DNA of 64,000 bases from Gammaproteobacteria bacterium (GCA_025357915.1 JANYLH010000064.1:1-64000), one strand, 5' to 3'; positions 26,382 through 35,507 are shown, numbered from the stretch's first letter. Numbers and translations: made by a program. Notes: generated by a model not told the origin, from the sequence alone.

Positions 26382-26936
26382 TCACAGCAGGCCAGACCAG
26401 TCGCCGGTGGCGGGAGCAACGGCACCGCTCAACAGGCCCTGGCTGTCGAAGAAGACGATACGCGAGTCGTGCATCACGTGCGTGTCGTAGTTCCAGTATT
26501 TGAAGCCCAGTTGCCGCGCCAGCTGCCGCACCGCCTGCGGTGTGCCGCTGAGAAAATGCCAGTTGCCGCGGGCGAGGTGGCGGTTGGCCCGGTACTGGCG
26601 CCAGCTCGCCGGGTCATCGTCCTGCGTATCGTAGCCGACAATGACGAAGCTGGCCCGTTCGCCGCGCGCGTCCAGCAACTCCTGCATGCGCCGCAGCTGG
26701 GCGAACGTTGCCGGACAGGTGTTGTGGCAGCGGGTGTAGGCCATCGACACAATGACGCGCTGGCCAATGAGGTCGGTGAACGCCAGGGGGTGCCCGAGTT
26801 CGTCACGCCAGGTCTGCGGCAACTGATCGAGTCGCGTGACACCGGCGTCGCTCGCATCGGCCATGGCGGGCGCGAGCAGGACGGCGCAGGCAATGGCCGC
26901 CCGCCACAGATTCACTGCCGCGTGCCGGACAAACAT
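26382..26936 (-). CDS. SCO1/SenC-family copper/redox protein
   Basis: A 184-residue thioredoxin-fold protein with a signal peptide. The CxxxC metal motif is in TRCHNTCPAT and the third copper ligand His is in YDTHVMHD. SCO proteins deliver copper to cytochrome oxidase or act as thiol reductants in the periplasm. No oxidase genes are adjacent; instead a porin and a PstS-like gene follow on the same strand. ATG 26936 is chosen to begin near the signal peptide; an earlier start at 27002 has no signal sense. Confidence 0.88.
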   Translation of the reverse strand: MFVRHAAVNLWRAAIACAVLLAPAMADASDAGVTRLDQLPQTWRDELGHPLAFTDLIGQRVIVSMAYTRCHNTCPATFAQLRRMQELLDARGERASFVIVGYDTQDDDPASWRQYRANRHLARGNWHFLSGTPQAVRQLARQLGFKYWNYDTHVMHDSRIVFFDSQGLLSGAVAPATGDWSGLL

Positions 26937-27149
26937 CAGGGACGATTGTGACGCACCCGGGGCACCATGACTAGGGTGGTTCGCGATCGCTGCCGGTTGC
27001 ACCGGCCTGGCTGAACAGTGGCTTAACCGGGGTGCCGGCGCGGAATTTCATCCGGAGAGGCATGGGAACGCCATTTTGCGGCACTATTGCCCGCGCCAGG
27101 GGTCACACTCTTTGTATTGTTCACTCGACGGGATCAGGGAGTGGCCATC

Positions 27150-28994
27150 ATGCGCAATACCTCGCGTTTCTCACTGGCCGGTTCACGGCTGCTGGCCGTT
27201 GCCGGGCTCTGTGCCGTACTGGCGGCCACGGCGGCGATCGCGGCGGAAGACGATCCGCCGGGCCGGGTCGCCCGCGTCAATCTCCTCGACGGGCGCGGCG
27301 CGATGGAGCCTGCCGGCACCGACGAGTGGGTCGATGACCTGCTGAACCGGCCGCTGACCGGCGGCGACAAGATCTGGATCGAATCCGGGTCGCGCGCTGA
27401 GATGCATATCGGCTCCGCAGCGCTGCGTCTTGGCGCCAGCACGGCGCTGCAGATCATCACAATCGACGATCGCCGCGTGCGCCTGCGGCTCACGGGCGGG
27501 TCGTTGAGCGTGCGGATCCGCTTGCTCGACCCCGACGAGCGTTTTGAAATCGAAACGCCAGCCGGCGAAATTTCACTGCTGCGGCCCGGCGGCTACCGGC
27601 TCGATGTCGAAGACCGTGAGGCGCGCGCGCAATTGGCGGTGTGGAGCGGGCGCGCCGAGGTGCGTGGCGCATCCGGCAGCCGCATCCTGCACAGCGATGA
27701 GGCCGTCTCGCTGATCGGCGGGGATGATCCGGCACTGGAGCTCGCCGCCGCCGGCAGCACCGACAGCCTGGACCTCTGGGCTGAAGATCGCGATCGGCGC
27801 GAAGATGAGTCGCGGACCGCGCGCTATGTGTCCCGCGATGTTGTCGGCTACGAAGAGCTCGACGGCTACGGCGACTGGGTTGTCGATCCGTCCTACGGTT
27901 CCGTGTGGTTCCCGCAGGTCGTGGTGGTGGACTGGGCGCCGTACCGCTTTGGCCACTGGGCCTGGATTGGCCCGTGGGGCTGGACCTGGATCGACGATGC
28001 ACCCTGGGGGTTTGCGCCTTGCCACTACGGCCGCTGGGTGCACGCGAATCGCGGCTGGGGCTGGGTACCGGGTGAGCGGGAAGGTCACCGGCCGGTGTTT
28101 GCTCCGGCGCTGGTTGCCTGGCGGGGCGACCGTTACCCCAGGCACCAGTCCCGGGACGAACGTGCGCCGCGCGTCGGCTGGGTGCCGCTTGGGTTCAACG
28201 AAATCTATGAGCCGCCGTTCCGCGCCAGCCACAACTACCTGCGCGCAGTAAACCTGTCCAACACGCGCCTGCGGCATGCGGACCTCGATCGCTACATCGA
28301 TGAGCGTCAGCGCGCCGGCGACCAGCGTCCGCAGCGGCGCTACCTCAACGAGAGCGTGCCGGGTGCCGCCACCGCGGTGTCGCGCGATACTTTCATCTCC
28401 GCCAGGCCGGTGGGCCGCAATCGCCTGCAGGGGGAGCCGGATGAAGCGCGCCAGGCGCCTTTTTCAGCTCGCGGCCCGGACGTTCGCCCGGATCCGCGCA
28501 GCGTCGGGCGGATCCTGCCGGCCGATCGACCCGGGGTGCGGCCGGATCGCTCCGTGTTCGAGCGGCCCGTGATGTCGGCGCCGGCGGCCCCCGCCAGCGG
28601 CACACGGATGCGTGAGCGGCCGCCCATGACCGGGCGCGCTGCCGAGCGCCAAGCCGATTCCGCGCCCGCAGTGCGGATGCCGGACAACGCCCCGCCTGAG
28701 CGGGCGTTACCGCAGCAGCGTCAGCCGTTGCCCGTGGATCGTCCGCAGCCGTCGCGCGAAGATCGGCCCGTCGCCGCGCCGCCGCCCTCAGTCGAACGGC
28801 AAGCGCAGCCGCGCTACTCGCCGCCGCCGGCCGCCGAACGGCAAGCGCAGCCGCGCTACTCACCGCCGCCGGTGTACCGGGAGGTGCAGCGCGCGGCGCC
28901 GGCCGCCGAATCGCGTCCGTCACCGCCTGCCGCGCCCAGTGCGCCGCCACCGGCGCGTGAGCATGAAGACCGTCGGGACCGCGGCAATCGCTGA
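27150..28994 (+). CDS. FecR-domain protein with DUF6600 region, secreted
   Basis: A 614-residue secreted protein with a signal peptide (LLAVAGLCAVLAATAAIAAE). A FecR-like beta domain occupies about residues 75-190 (IESGSRAEMHIGSAALRLG, FEIETPAGEISLL). A Trp/Gly-rich segment (YGDWVVDPSYGSVWFP, WAWIGPWGWTWIDDAPWG) then matches DUF6600. The last 200 residues are Pro/Arg/Gln-rich and disordered. No FecI sigma factor or TonB receptor is adjacent, so it is not a classic FecR regulator. ATG 27150 follows GGGAGTGGCC. Confidence 0.88.
   Translation: MRNTSRFSLAGSRLLAVAGLCAVLAATAAIAAEDDPPGRVARVNLLDGRGAMEPAGTDEWVDDLLNRPLTGGDKIWIESGSRAEMHIGSAALRLGASTALQIITIDDRRVRLRLTGGSLSVRIRLLDPDERFEIETPAGEISLLRPGGYRLDVEDREARAQLAVWSGRAEVRGASGSRILHSDEAVSLIGGDDPALELAAAGSTDSLDLWAEDRDRREDESRTARYVSRDVVGYEELDGYGDWVVDPSYGSVWFPQVVVVDWAPYRFGHWAWIGPWGWTWIDDAPWGFAPCHYGRWVHANRGWGWVPGEREGHRPVFAPALVAWRGDRYPRHQSRDERAPRVGWVPLGFNEIYEPPFRASHNYLRAVNLSNTRLRHADLDRYIDERQRAGDQRPQRRYLNESVPGAATAVSRDTFISARPVGRNRLQGEPDEARQAPFSARGPDVRPDPRSVGRILPADRPGVRPDRSVFERPVMSAPAAPASGTRMRERPPMTGRAAERQADSAPAVRMPDNAPPERALPQQRQPLPVDRPQPSREDRPVAAPPPSVERQAQPRYSPPPAAERQAQPRYSPPPVYREVQRAAPAAESRPSPPAAPSAPPPAREHEDRRDRGNR
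28794..28873. repeat. 42-bp tandem repeat in the FecR/DUF6600 gene
   Basis: Two copies of a 42-base unit starting at 28794 and 28836 encode ERQAQPRYSPPPAA and a nearly identical second unit. They lie in the proline-rich disordered tail and keep frame. Confidence 0.8.
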
Positions 28995-29015
28995 GGTGGG
29001 GTGGCGCGCGGCTGG

Positions 29016-29828
29016 CTAGTGTTTGGCGGCAGCTGCGTAGAGCGGCTGCACGCGCGGCAGGAGTGAGCGCAGGTCCGCGAGGCGCCTGCTGTCGCTTGGA
29101 TGCGTACTCAGGAACGCCGGCGTGCCGTTCTGGCTGGCCTGCCCCATCTTTTGCCACAGCGACAGTGCCGCTTGCGGGTCGTAGCCGGCGCGCGCCATCA
29201 GCTCGAGGCCGATGCGATCAGCCTCCGATTCCTGCACGCGGCTGTGCGGCAGGTTAAAAGTGATCTGGGTAAGTGCCCCGGCAATATTCGCCGAAGTGTT
29301 GCTCAGGCCGGCGATCTGGGCCAGGGCACCGAGGCCCAGTTGCTCGGCGTAGGCGCGTGACACGGCCTCGCGGCTGTGCTCGCGCAGGGCGTGCGCCATT
29401 TCGTGGCCGATTACCGTGGCCAGTTCGGCATCGCTGAGCTGCAGCTTGTCGATCAGGCCGGAGTACACCATGATCTTGCCGCCCGGCATGCAGTAGGCAT
29501 TGAGCTGATCACTCTTCTGCACGTTGACGTTCCAGGCCCACTGCGCGGCATCCGGTCGGAACACCGGCGTTTGCTTGATCAGCCGCTCCGAGATCGTGCG
29601 CACCCGCGCCGTCTGCGCCGCATCGGCGTTGAGCTGTCCCTTTTGCCTGGCCTGGTCCAGCTCGGTCGCGTAAGCCTGCGTGGCGCCTTGTTCGACTTCG
29701 GCCTCCGAGACCAGCATTGCCTGCTTGCGATCGACCCCCACGGCGCCGGGCGCGGTGGTACTCACGGTCTGGCAGCCGGCGAGCAGCAGCAGGCCGCAGC
29801 AGATTACGATCAGTCCGGGGTGTTTCAT
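29016..29828 (-). CDS. M48-family metallopeptidase lipoprotein (LoiP/YggG-like)
   Basis: A 270-residue lipoprotein with lipobox LLAGC and a zinc HExxH motif (VIGHEMAHALREH) at about residue 140. VQESEADRIGLELMARAGYD provides the third zinc ligand Glu. LNAYCMPGGKIMVYSGLI is typical of the LoiP/BepA group, peptidases of outer-membrane quality control. It is monocistronic by the look of the spacing. It is convergent with the FecR-domain gene and divergent from sseA. Confidence 0.93.
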   Translation of the reverse strand: MKHPGLIVICCGLLLLAGCQTVSTTAPGAVGVDRKQAMLVSEAEVEQGATQAYATELDQARQKGQLNADAAQTARVRTISERLIKQTPVFRPDAAQWAWNVNVQKSDQLNAYCMPGGKIMVYSGLIDKLQLSDAELATVIGHEMAHALREHSREAVSRAYAEQLGLGALAQIAGLSNTSANIAGALTQITFNLPHSRVQESEADRIGLELMARAGYDPQAALSLWQKMGQASQNGTPAFLSTHPSDSRRLADLRSLLPRVQPLYAAAAKH

Positions 29829-29889
29829 GGGTCTATTCTAGCTGCTTGCTCCAGTTGCAGCACCTGCCCGAGTGCGCGGAATATAGGCC

Positions 29890-30726
29890 ATGGATCAACT
29901 GGTCACCACCGACTGGCTCGCGGCGGAGCTGGCGAGCGCGGATCTCGTGGTGCTGGACGCCACGTGGTATCTGCCCGCCGACCCGCGGAATGCGCGCGCG
30001 CTGTATTCCAGCGCGCGCATTCCCGGGGCACGTTTCTTCGACATCGACCTGATCGCCGATCGCGAGAGCGCGCTCCCGCACATGGTGCCCACGCCGGATG
30101 AATTCGCACGGCGCGTGGGCGAGCTGGGCGTGGCGAATGCCAGCCGTGTCGTCTGCTATGACCAGCACGGCATATTTTCGGCGCCGCGCGCGCGCTGGAT
30201 GCTGCGTCTGTTCGGGCACGACCAGGTCGCCGTGCTCGACGGCGGCTTGCCCAAGTGGCGCGCCGAGGCGCGCGCGCTCCAGAGCGGCCCGCCGCAACCC
30301 GTCGCGCCAGCGCGGTTCCGGAGCGCTTTGCGCGCCGGGCTGCTGCGCGGCCTCGGCGACGTGCGCGACAACCTGCAAACACGCCGCGAGCTTGTGATCG
30401 ACGCGCGGTCGACAGACCGGTTTCATGCGCGCGTTCCCGAGCCACGCGCGGGATTGCGCGGCGGCCATGTGCCGCTCGCGCGCAATCTGCCGTTCGGAGA
30501 ATTGCTGACACCGCGGCAGACCTTCCGGCCGGCGGCCGCGCTGCGCGTGCGTTTCGCCGCGCTTGGTGTGGACGAAAGCAGCGCGGTCATTACAAGTTGC
30601 GGCTCGGGCCTGACCGCTGCGATCCTGAACCTGGGGCTCGCGCTCGCGGGACTTCCTGAAGGCGCGCTGTACGATGGTTCCTGGACAGAATGGGCTGGGC
30701 GCGACGACACGCCCGTGGAGACCTGA
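29890..30726 (+). CDS. sseA: 3-mercaptopyruvate sulfurtransferase (rhodanese family)
   Basis: A 278-residue two-domain rhodanese. The active-site loop is CGSGLTA, matching the CGSGVTA of mercaptopyruvate sulfurtransferases, not the CRKGVT of thiosulfate sulfurtransferases. The inactive N-terminal domain includes VVLDATWYLPADPRNA and ARIPGARFFDID. It transfers sulfur from 3-mercaptopyruvate to thiols or cyanide in the cytoplasm. The GST gene begins 1 base after its stop, so they are coupled. Confidence 0.92.
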   Translation: MDQLVTTDWLAAELASADLVVLDATWYLPADPRNARALYSSARIPGARFFDIDLIADRESALPHMVPTPDEFARRVGELGVANASRVVCYDQHGIFSAPRARWMLRLFGHDQVAVLDGGLPKWRAEARALQSGPPQPVAPARFRSALRAGLLRGLGDVRDNLQTRRELVIDARSTDRFHARVPEPRAGLRGGHVPLARNLPFGELLTPRQTFRPAAALRVRFAALGVDESSAVITSCGSGLTAAILNLGLALAGLPEGALYDGSWTEWAGRDDTPVET

Positions 30727-30727
30727 A

Positions 30728-31345
30728 GTGATTACGCTTTATGACTATCTCGATTCCGGCAACGGCTACAAGGTGCGGTTGTTGCTCGCGCAGCTGGGAA
30801 TGCCCTACCGTTACGTGGAACTCGATATCATGCGCGGCGCGACCCGCACGCCGCAGTTCCTGGCGATAAATCCCGACGGGCGCATCCCCACACTCGAGCT
30901 TGAAGACGGCCGACACCTGGCGCAGTCGGACGCGATCCTCTGGTACCTGGCGGATGGCACGGCATTCGTGCCCACTGAAAAATTTGCGCGCGCGCAGGTC
31001 TTGCAGTGGATGTTCTTCGAACAGTACAGCCATGAGCCGAATGTCGCGACGCCGCGCTTCATCGTGCGGCATCTGCCCGCCGACAGTCCGCGCCGCGCGG
31101 AACTGCTGCAGCGCCTGGCGCGCGGGCGCGAGGCGCTCGCGGTAATGGAAAGGCACCTGCAGTCCCGCAGCTACTTTGTCGGCGAGCGCTACAGCATCGC
31201 CGACATCGCCCTGTACGCGTACACGCACGTGGCCGAGGATGGCGGGCTCGAGCTTGCGCCATTCCCGCAGCTGCGCGCCTGGCTGGCGCGGGTCGCCGGC
31301 CAGCCGCGCCATGTGCGCCTGCTCGATCGCCCCACCCAGGGCTGA
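30728..31345 (+). CDS. Glutathione S-transferase family protein
   Basis: A 205-residue GST. The thioredoxin-like N-terminal domain opens ITLYDYLDSGNGYKVRLLLA, where Ser in the DSGNGYK segment is the probable activating residue. PDGRIPTLELEDG and LAQSDAILWYLA form the glutathione site. The helical C-terminal domain contains VGERYSIADIALYAYTHVAE. The start is GTG 30728 just after the sseA stop; an ATG upstream lies inside sseA. The substrate is unknown. Confidence 0.9.
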   Translation: MITLYDYLDSGNGYKVRLLLAQLGMPYRYVELDIMRGATRTPQFLAINPDGRIPTLELEDGRHLAQSDAILWYLADGTAFVPTEKFARAQVLQWMFFEQYSHEPNVATPRFIVRHLPADSPRRAELLQRLARGREALAVMERHLQSRSYFVGERYSIADIALYAYTHVAEDGGLELAPFPQLRAWLARVAGQPRHVRLLDRPTQG

Positions 31346-31389
31346 GCAAATGGCTGGCCACGCGTAGCCTGGGCGGGTAGATTAGGGCG

Positions 31390-31713
31390 ATGCGATCCCG
31401 GCGGCATGCGGGTTTTTCTCTGGTCCTGGCGCTGATCATCCTGATCGCGCAACTGGGCGCGCAGGCCCATGCCTACTCCCACCTCGCGAAGTCGCCCGAC
31501 CCCGCGCAGCGTCATGCGCATCCGGCGCCCTGTGTCGAGTGCAGCGCTTTCGCGCCGCTCCTGGCGGCGGTCAGCGGTGTGTCCTATCCGGTCGTCGCCG
31601 CTGCCATCGAACCGCCGACGCTTGGCGGCATTTTCACGGCCGGGCTTCACCGCACCGCCGCCCATCCCGCCTATCGTTCCCGCGCGCCACCCTTCAGTCC
31701 CCGCTCCGGTTAA
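31390..31713 (+). CDS. Small membrane/secreted protein, DUF2946-like
   Basis: A 107-residue protein with an N-terminal hydrophobic helix (FSLVLALIILIAQLGAQAHA). A His/Cys pattern follows: AHAYSH, RHAHPAPC and CVECSAF, then a second hydrophobic patch and a Pro/Arg tail. The HxH...CxxC arrangement resembles DUF2946-type proteins often found beside metal-transport genes. It is probably the first gene of the metal-uptake locus that follows. Metal binding is inferred from residues and context. Confidence 0.7.
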   Translation: MRSRRHAGFSLVLALIILIAQLGAQAHAYSHLAKSPDPAQRHAHPAPCVECSAFAPLLAAVSGVSYPVVAAAIEPPTLGGIFTAGLHRTAAHPAYRSRAPPFSPRSG

Positions 31714-31766
31714 GGACCGGGCGCCACGGCGCCTGGCCTCCTCGAGACGACTGATGAGGTGCTGTC

Positions 31767-33173
31767 ATGTTTCCGTTCCTTCGTGCAAACACTTTGTGTG
31801 GTGTCGCGTTCATTGCGCTGCTGGCCATGGCGCCGGCGCATGCTTCCGAGGTGAGCGAGCTGCGCGCGCAGCTTGACGCGCTCAAGTCCGACTACCAGGC
31901 GAAAATCCAGGCGCTCGAATCGCGGCTGGCGCAACTGGAGAGGCAGGTGGCGGCGACGCCACCGGCAGCGGCGGCCGCTGAGCCGCCCCCATTCGCGCCG
32001 GCGCCATCGCCGCCGGCAGGCGGTGGTGGCGCCAATGCCTTCAACCCAGCGATCTCGGTGATACTCGGCGGGCGTTTTGCGCAGCTCGACGCGGATCCGG
32101 CGAGCTATCGCATCGCCGGCTTCATGCCTGCCGGCGATGGGGTTGGGCCGGGGCGCCGCGGTTTCGATCTGGGCGAGTCCGAACTCACGCTGGCGGCGAA
32201 CGTCGATCCGTATTTCTTCGCCAATCTCACCGCCTCGCTCAGCGGCGAGGACACGCTCAGCGTGGAAGAGGCCTACCTCAAGACGCTGGCGCTCCCTTCC
32301 GGGCTGTCGCTCAAGGCCGGCCGTTTCTTCTCGGGGCTCGGCTACCTGAACGAAGTGCACAGTCACGCCTGGGACTTCGTCGATCAGCCGCTGGTGTACC
32401 AGGCCCTGTTCGGCGGCCAGCTGGCGCAAAACGGCGCACAGCTCAAATGGCTGGCACCCACCGATCTGTTCATCGAGCTGGCGGCCGAAACCGGCAACGG
32501 TGAGCGTTTTCCGGGAACGCACCTGGCACACAACGGTCTCAACGGTGCTGCGCTGCTGGCGCACGTGGGCGATGATGCCGGTGATTCGGTCAGCTGGCGT
32601 GCCGGACTTTCCTGGCTCTCGCAACGCGCCGAGAACCGCGCCTTTGCCGACGTCACCGACACGGGTGGCGCGGTGCTCGACGCCTTCACCGGCCAGTCGC
32701 GCACCTGGGTGGCGGATGCGATCCTCAAGTGGTCGCCGCACGGCAATGCCAACCTGCGCTCGTTCAAGCTGCAGGCGGAATACCTGCAGCGCACCGAGGA
32801 TGGACAGCTGGCGTTCGCCAGCACGCAGCAGGCGCTGTCGGACAGTTACCGCGCACGCCAGTCCGGCTGGTATCTGCAGGGTGTCTATCAGTTTCTGCCG
32901 CGCTGGCGCTTCGGCGCACGTTACGACTCGCTCGACTCCGGCGACCCGGCCATCGGCCTGGTGCAGCACGCCGTGCTGCCGCTCGCCGACTTTGGTGCGC
33001 TGGCGCCGGCGACGCCGAGTCGTGTCAGCGCCATGTTCGACTGGAACCCGAGCGAGTTCTCGCGGCTGCGCCTGCAGTACGTCTGGGACGACGCGCGCAT
33101 GGACGTGCGCGACCGGCAGTTGATGCTGCAATATCTTTTTAGTATCGGCGCCCACGGCGCCCATAAGTTCTAG
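31767..33173 (+). CDS. Outer-membrane beta-barrel protein of a metal-uptake locus
   Basis: A 468-residue outer-membrane protein. After the signal peptide (ending MAPAHASE) a coiled coil (ELRAQLDALKSDYQAKIQAL) and Pro-rich linker precede the barrel (AISVILGGRFAQLDADP onward). The last strand ends LMLQYLFSIGAHGAHKF. There is no TonB box or plug domain, so it is more channel-like than a classical TonB receptor. A possible His-rich end (GAHGAHKF) is present. It is followed 8 bases later by a periplasmic metal-binding protein, hence a role in metal passage is inferred. Confidence 0.78.
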   Translation: MFPFLRANTLCGVAFIALLAMAPAHASEVSELRAQLDALKSDYQAKIQALESRLAQLERQVAATPPAAAAAEPPPFAPAPSPPAGGGGANAFNPAISVILGGRFAQLDADPASYRIAGFMPAGDGVGPGRRGFDLGESELTLAANVDPYFFANLTASLSGEDTLSVEEAYLKTLALPSGLSLKAGRFFSGLGYLNEVHSHAWDFVDQPLVYQALFGGQLAQNGAQLKWLAPTDLFIELAAETGNGERFPGTHLAHNGLNGAALLAHVGDDAGDSVSWRAGLSWLSQRAENRAFADVTDTGGAVLDAFTGQSRTWVADAILKWSPHGNANLRSFKLQAEYLQRTEDGQLAFASTQQALSDSYRARQSGWYLQGVYQFLPRWRFGARYDSLDSGDPAIGLVQHAVLPLADFGALAPATPSRVSAMFDWNPSEFSRLRLQYVWDDARMDVRDRQLMLQYLFSIGAHGAHKF

Positions 33174-33181
33174 GAGTGAAC

Positions 33182-34093
33182 ATGAACCGATCAGCCTGCG
33201 CAGCGATGGCGATCCTGATATCCATGGTCGCGGCAGCGACGCCAGCGCAGGCCGCGCTGCGCGTGCTGGCCACGACCCCTGAGTGGGCGGCGCTCACGCG
33301 CGAACTGGGCGGCGACAAAGTCGATGTGTACGCCGCAACCAGCGCCTTCCAGGACGTACACCGCGTCGATGCCAAGCCGAGCCTGGTGGCGCGCGCGCGC
33401 AATGCCGACATGGTGGTCGCCGCGGGCGCGGATCTGGAGGTGGGGTGGTTGCCGATCCTGTTGCGCGAATCCGGCAATGCGCGTATCCAGCCGGGCAACC
33501 CCGGTTACTTCGAGGCCGACGCGAGCCTGCGCCTGCTGGAAATTCCGACGGCCGTCGATCGCTCAATGGGCGACGTGCATCCGCAGGGCAACCCGCACGC
33601 ACACCTCGATGCACGCAATGTCGCGATCGTGGCGGCCGCGCTGACGGCGCGCCTGAAGGCGGTCGATGGCGCCGATGCGCCGTACTACGAGGCGCGCGGA
33701 AGTGATTTCCAGGCGCGCTGGAAAGCCGCGCTGGCGCGCTGGGAGGCGCAGGCCGCGCCGCTCAAGGGCATGCCGGTGGTGGTGATACACCGCGACCAGG
33801 TGTACCTGTGCCGCTGGCTGGGGCTCATCGAGGTTGCCGCCATCGAGCCCAAGCCGGGCGTACCACCCAGCAGCAGCTACCTGGCGGAGCTCGTGACCCG
33901 TCTCACGGCGACGCCGCCGAAGCTGATCCTGCGCAACGCCTACAACGATTCGAAAGCCGTGGACTGGCTGTCGGCGCGCATCCACGTGCCCGTGGTCCTG
34001 CTGCCGTATTCGGTGGGCGGCACGCCAGGTGCAAAAGACCTGTTCGGGCTCTTCGATGACACGATCAACCGGCTGACGGGAGTCACCAAATGA
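33182..34093 (+). CDS. ZnuA-like metal ABC transporter substrate-binding protein
   Basis: A 303-residue cluster A-I (zinc/manganese) binding protein. A signal peptide (ending TPAQAALR) leads to ATTPEWAALTRELGGDKV. Candidate metal ligands are His in DVHRVDAKPS, His residues in GDVHPQGNPHAHLD and His in VVVIHRDQVY. It binds Zn or Mn in the periplasm for the permease that follows. ATG 33182 has AGGAG 5 bases before; a GTG 6 bases earlier is possible. The stop overlaps the permease ATG. Confidence 0.9.
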   Translation: MNRSACAAMAILISMVAAATPAQAALRVLATTPEWAALTRELGGDKVDVYAATSAFQDVHRVDAKPSLVARARNADMVVAAGADLEVGWLPILLRESGNARIQPGNPGYFEADASLRLLEIPTAVDRSMGDVHPQGNPHAHLDARNVAIVAAALTARLKAVDGADAPYYEARGSDFQARWKAALARWEAQAAPLKGMPVVVIHRDQVYLCRWLGLIEVAAIEPKPGVPPSSSYLAELVTRLTATPPKLILRNAYNDSKAVDWLSARIHVPVVLLPYSVGGTPGAKDLFGLFDDTINRLTGVTK

Positions 34094-34866
34094 ACGCGTT
34101 GGCCGAGAATTTCAGCATCCTGTGGCCGGCGCTCCTGGCCGGTGTGATCGTGCTCGCAACGCACGTGCCGCTCGGCCAGCAGGTGCTGGCGCGTGGCATC
34201 GTGTTCATCGATCTCGCCATCGCGCAAGTCGCCGGCGTGGGGGTGATCGCCGCGCATTACTTCGGGCTGGAAGTGCAAGGCTGGGTGACGCAGGTCGCGG
34301 CGGTGAGTGCGGCGCTGCTGGCGGCGCTGCTCCTGACCTGGACCGAGCGCAAGCGCCCGGAAGTGCAGGAAGCGCTGATCGGTGTGCTGTTCGTACTGGC
34401 CTCGACCGCGCAGATCCTGCTGCTGGCCAATGATCCGCATGGTGGCGAGGACCTCAAGGACCTGCTGGCGGGCCAGATTCTCTGGGTCACGCCGGCGCAA
34501 CTGCTGCGCGCAGCGATACTGACGGCACTGGTGCTGCTGGCCTGGTTTGGATGGCGCGAGCGTCTGGGCCGCACCGGCTTCTACGTGCTGTTCGCGGTGA
34601 CGGTGACCGTCTCGGTGCAACTGGTTGGGGTCTACCTCGTATTCACCACCCTGATCGTTCCAGCCATCGCGACTTATCGCTATCCGGTGGCGCGGCAACT
34701 CGTGATCGGCTATGCGCTGGCGGCGGTCAGCTATGTGGCGGGGCTGGTGATCTCGGCGCTGAGCGATCTGCCCTCGAGTCCGGTGATCGTCTGGGCAATG
34801 GCCGCGATCGGCGTACTGGTGCTGCTCGCGCAGCGCTCCGACGCCAATCGGGCCGGCAGGTCCTAG
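34090..34866 (+). CDS. ZnuB-like metal ABC transporter permease
   Basis: A 258-residue polytopic inner-membrane permease of the ABC-3 family, with about eight hydrophobic segments. LARGIVFIDLAIAQVAGVGV and VSVQLVGVYLVFTTLIVPAI are conserved parts. It starts at ATGA overlapping the binding-protein stop. No ATPase (ZnuC) is found in the window: the next gene is a convergent nitroreductase. The pair therefore depends on an ATPase encoded elsewhere or is diverged. Its end overlaps the nitroreductase end by 4 bases. Confidence 0.88.
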   Translation: MNALAENFSILWPALLAGVIVLATHVPLGQQVLARGIVFIDLAIAQVAGVGVIAAHYFGLEVQGWVTQVAAVSAALLAALLLTWTERKRPEVQEALIGVLFVLASTAQILLLANDPHGGEDLKDLLAGQILWVTPAQLLRAAILTALVLLAWFGWRERLGRTGFYVLFAVTVTVSVQLVGVYLVFTTLIVPAIATYRYPVARQLVIGYALAAVSYVAGLVISALSDLPSSPVIVWAMAAIGVLVLLAQRSDANRAGRS

Positions 34867-35450
34867 AGACTGAACGGCCCTTCGCACACGCTCTGCGCCA
34901 GCGGCCGCCGATCGCTCGGCACCTCGCGCTTGCGCAGGGATTCGCTCAGTCCGGCCGCGTCGCCTCGTTTGCCGATCACGATCATGGCCTCCACCGCGTA
35001 GCCGGCCGGAACACGCAGCACGCGCCGCGCGCGTTCGTAGTCGAAGCCGCCGATGCCGTGCGCGACGAAACCGCTCAGCGATGCCTGCAGGGCCAGGTTC
35101 TGCCAGGCGGCGCCGGCGTCATAGGAGTGCGTCGTGCACGCACGTCCGTCGCCGTCGTAGTGCGTGCGCGATATGACCAGCAGCAGGGCCCCGGCGTGTT
35201 CCGCCCAGATCCGGTTGCCGGGATTGAGCAGATCGAGAAACGCCGGCCAGAAATCCGTGTCGCGCCGGGCGTAGAGAAAGCGCCACGGCTGGAAATTTCC
35301 GGAAGAGGGCGCCCAGCGCGCGGCCTCGAGCAGCGTCATCAACTCCGCCTCGTTGAGAGCTTCGCCCGACATCGCCCGGGACGACCAGCGGTCGAGGAAC
35401 AACGGAGCAATCGGGTGTTCGGCCCGTCTGTGGTCGCTGCCCTTCAACAT
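34863..35450 (-). CDS. Nitroreductase family protein
   Basis: A 195-residue FMN-dependent nitroreductase-fold protein. RWSSRAMSGEALN starts the family core (RRS-type FMN motif), followed by EAARWAPSSGNFQPWRF and, near the C-terminus, VAHGIGGFDYERAR. It probably reduces quinones or nitro compounds with NAD(P)H. There is no signal peptide. It is convergent with the permease and divergent from dodecin. Confidence 0.9.
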   Translation of the reverse strand: MLKGSDHRRAEHPIAPLFLDRWSSRAMSGEALNEAELMTLLEAARWAPSSGNFQPWRFLYARRDTDFWPAFLDLLNPGNRIWAEHAGALLLVISRTHYDGDGRACTTHSYDAGAAWQNLALQASLSGFVAHGIGGFDYERARRVLRVPAGYAVEAMIVIGKRGDAAGLSESLRKREVPSDRRPLAQSVCEGPFSL

Positions 35451-35507
35451 GAAGTATCCTCGGAGGCGTTGGTATCACATTCTAGCCTGTGTAACCGGGA
35501 GGAAATC

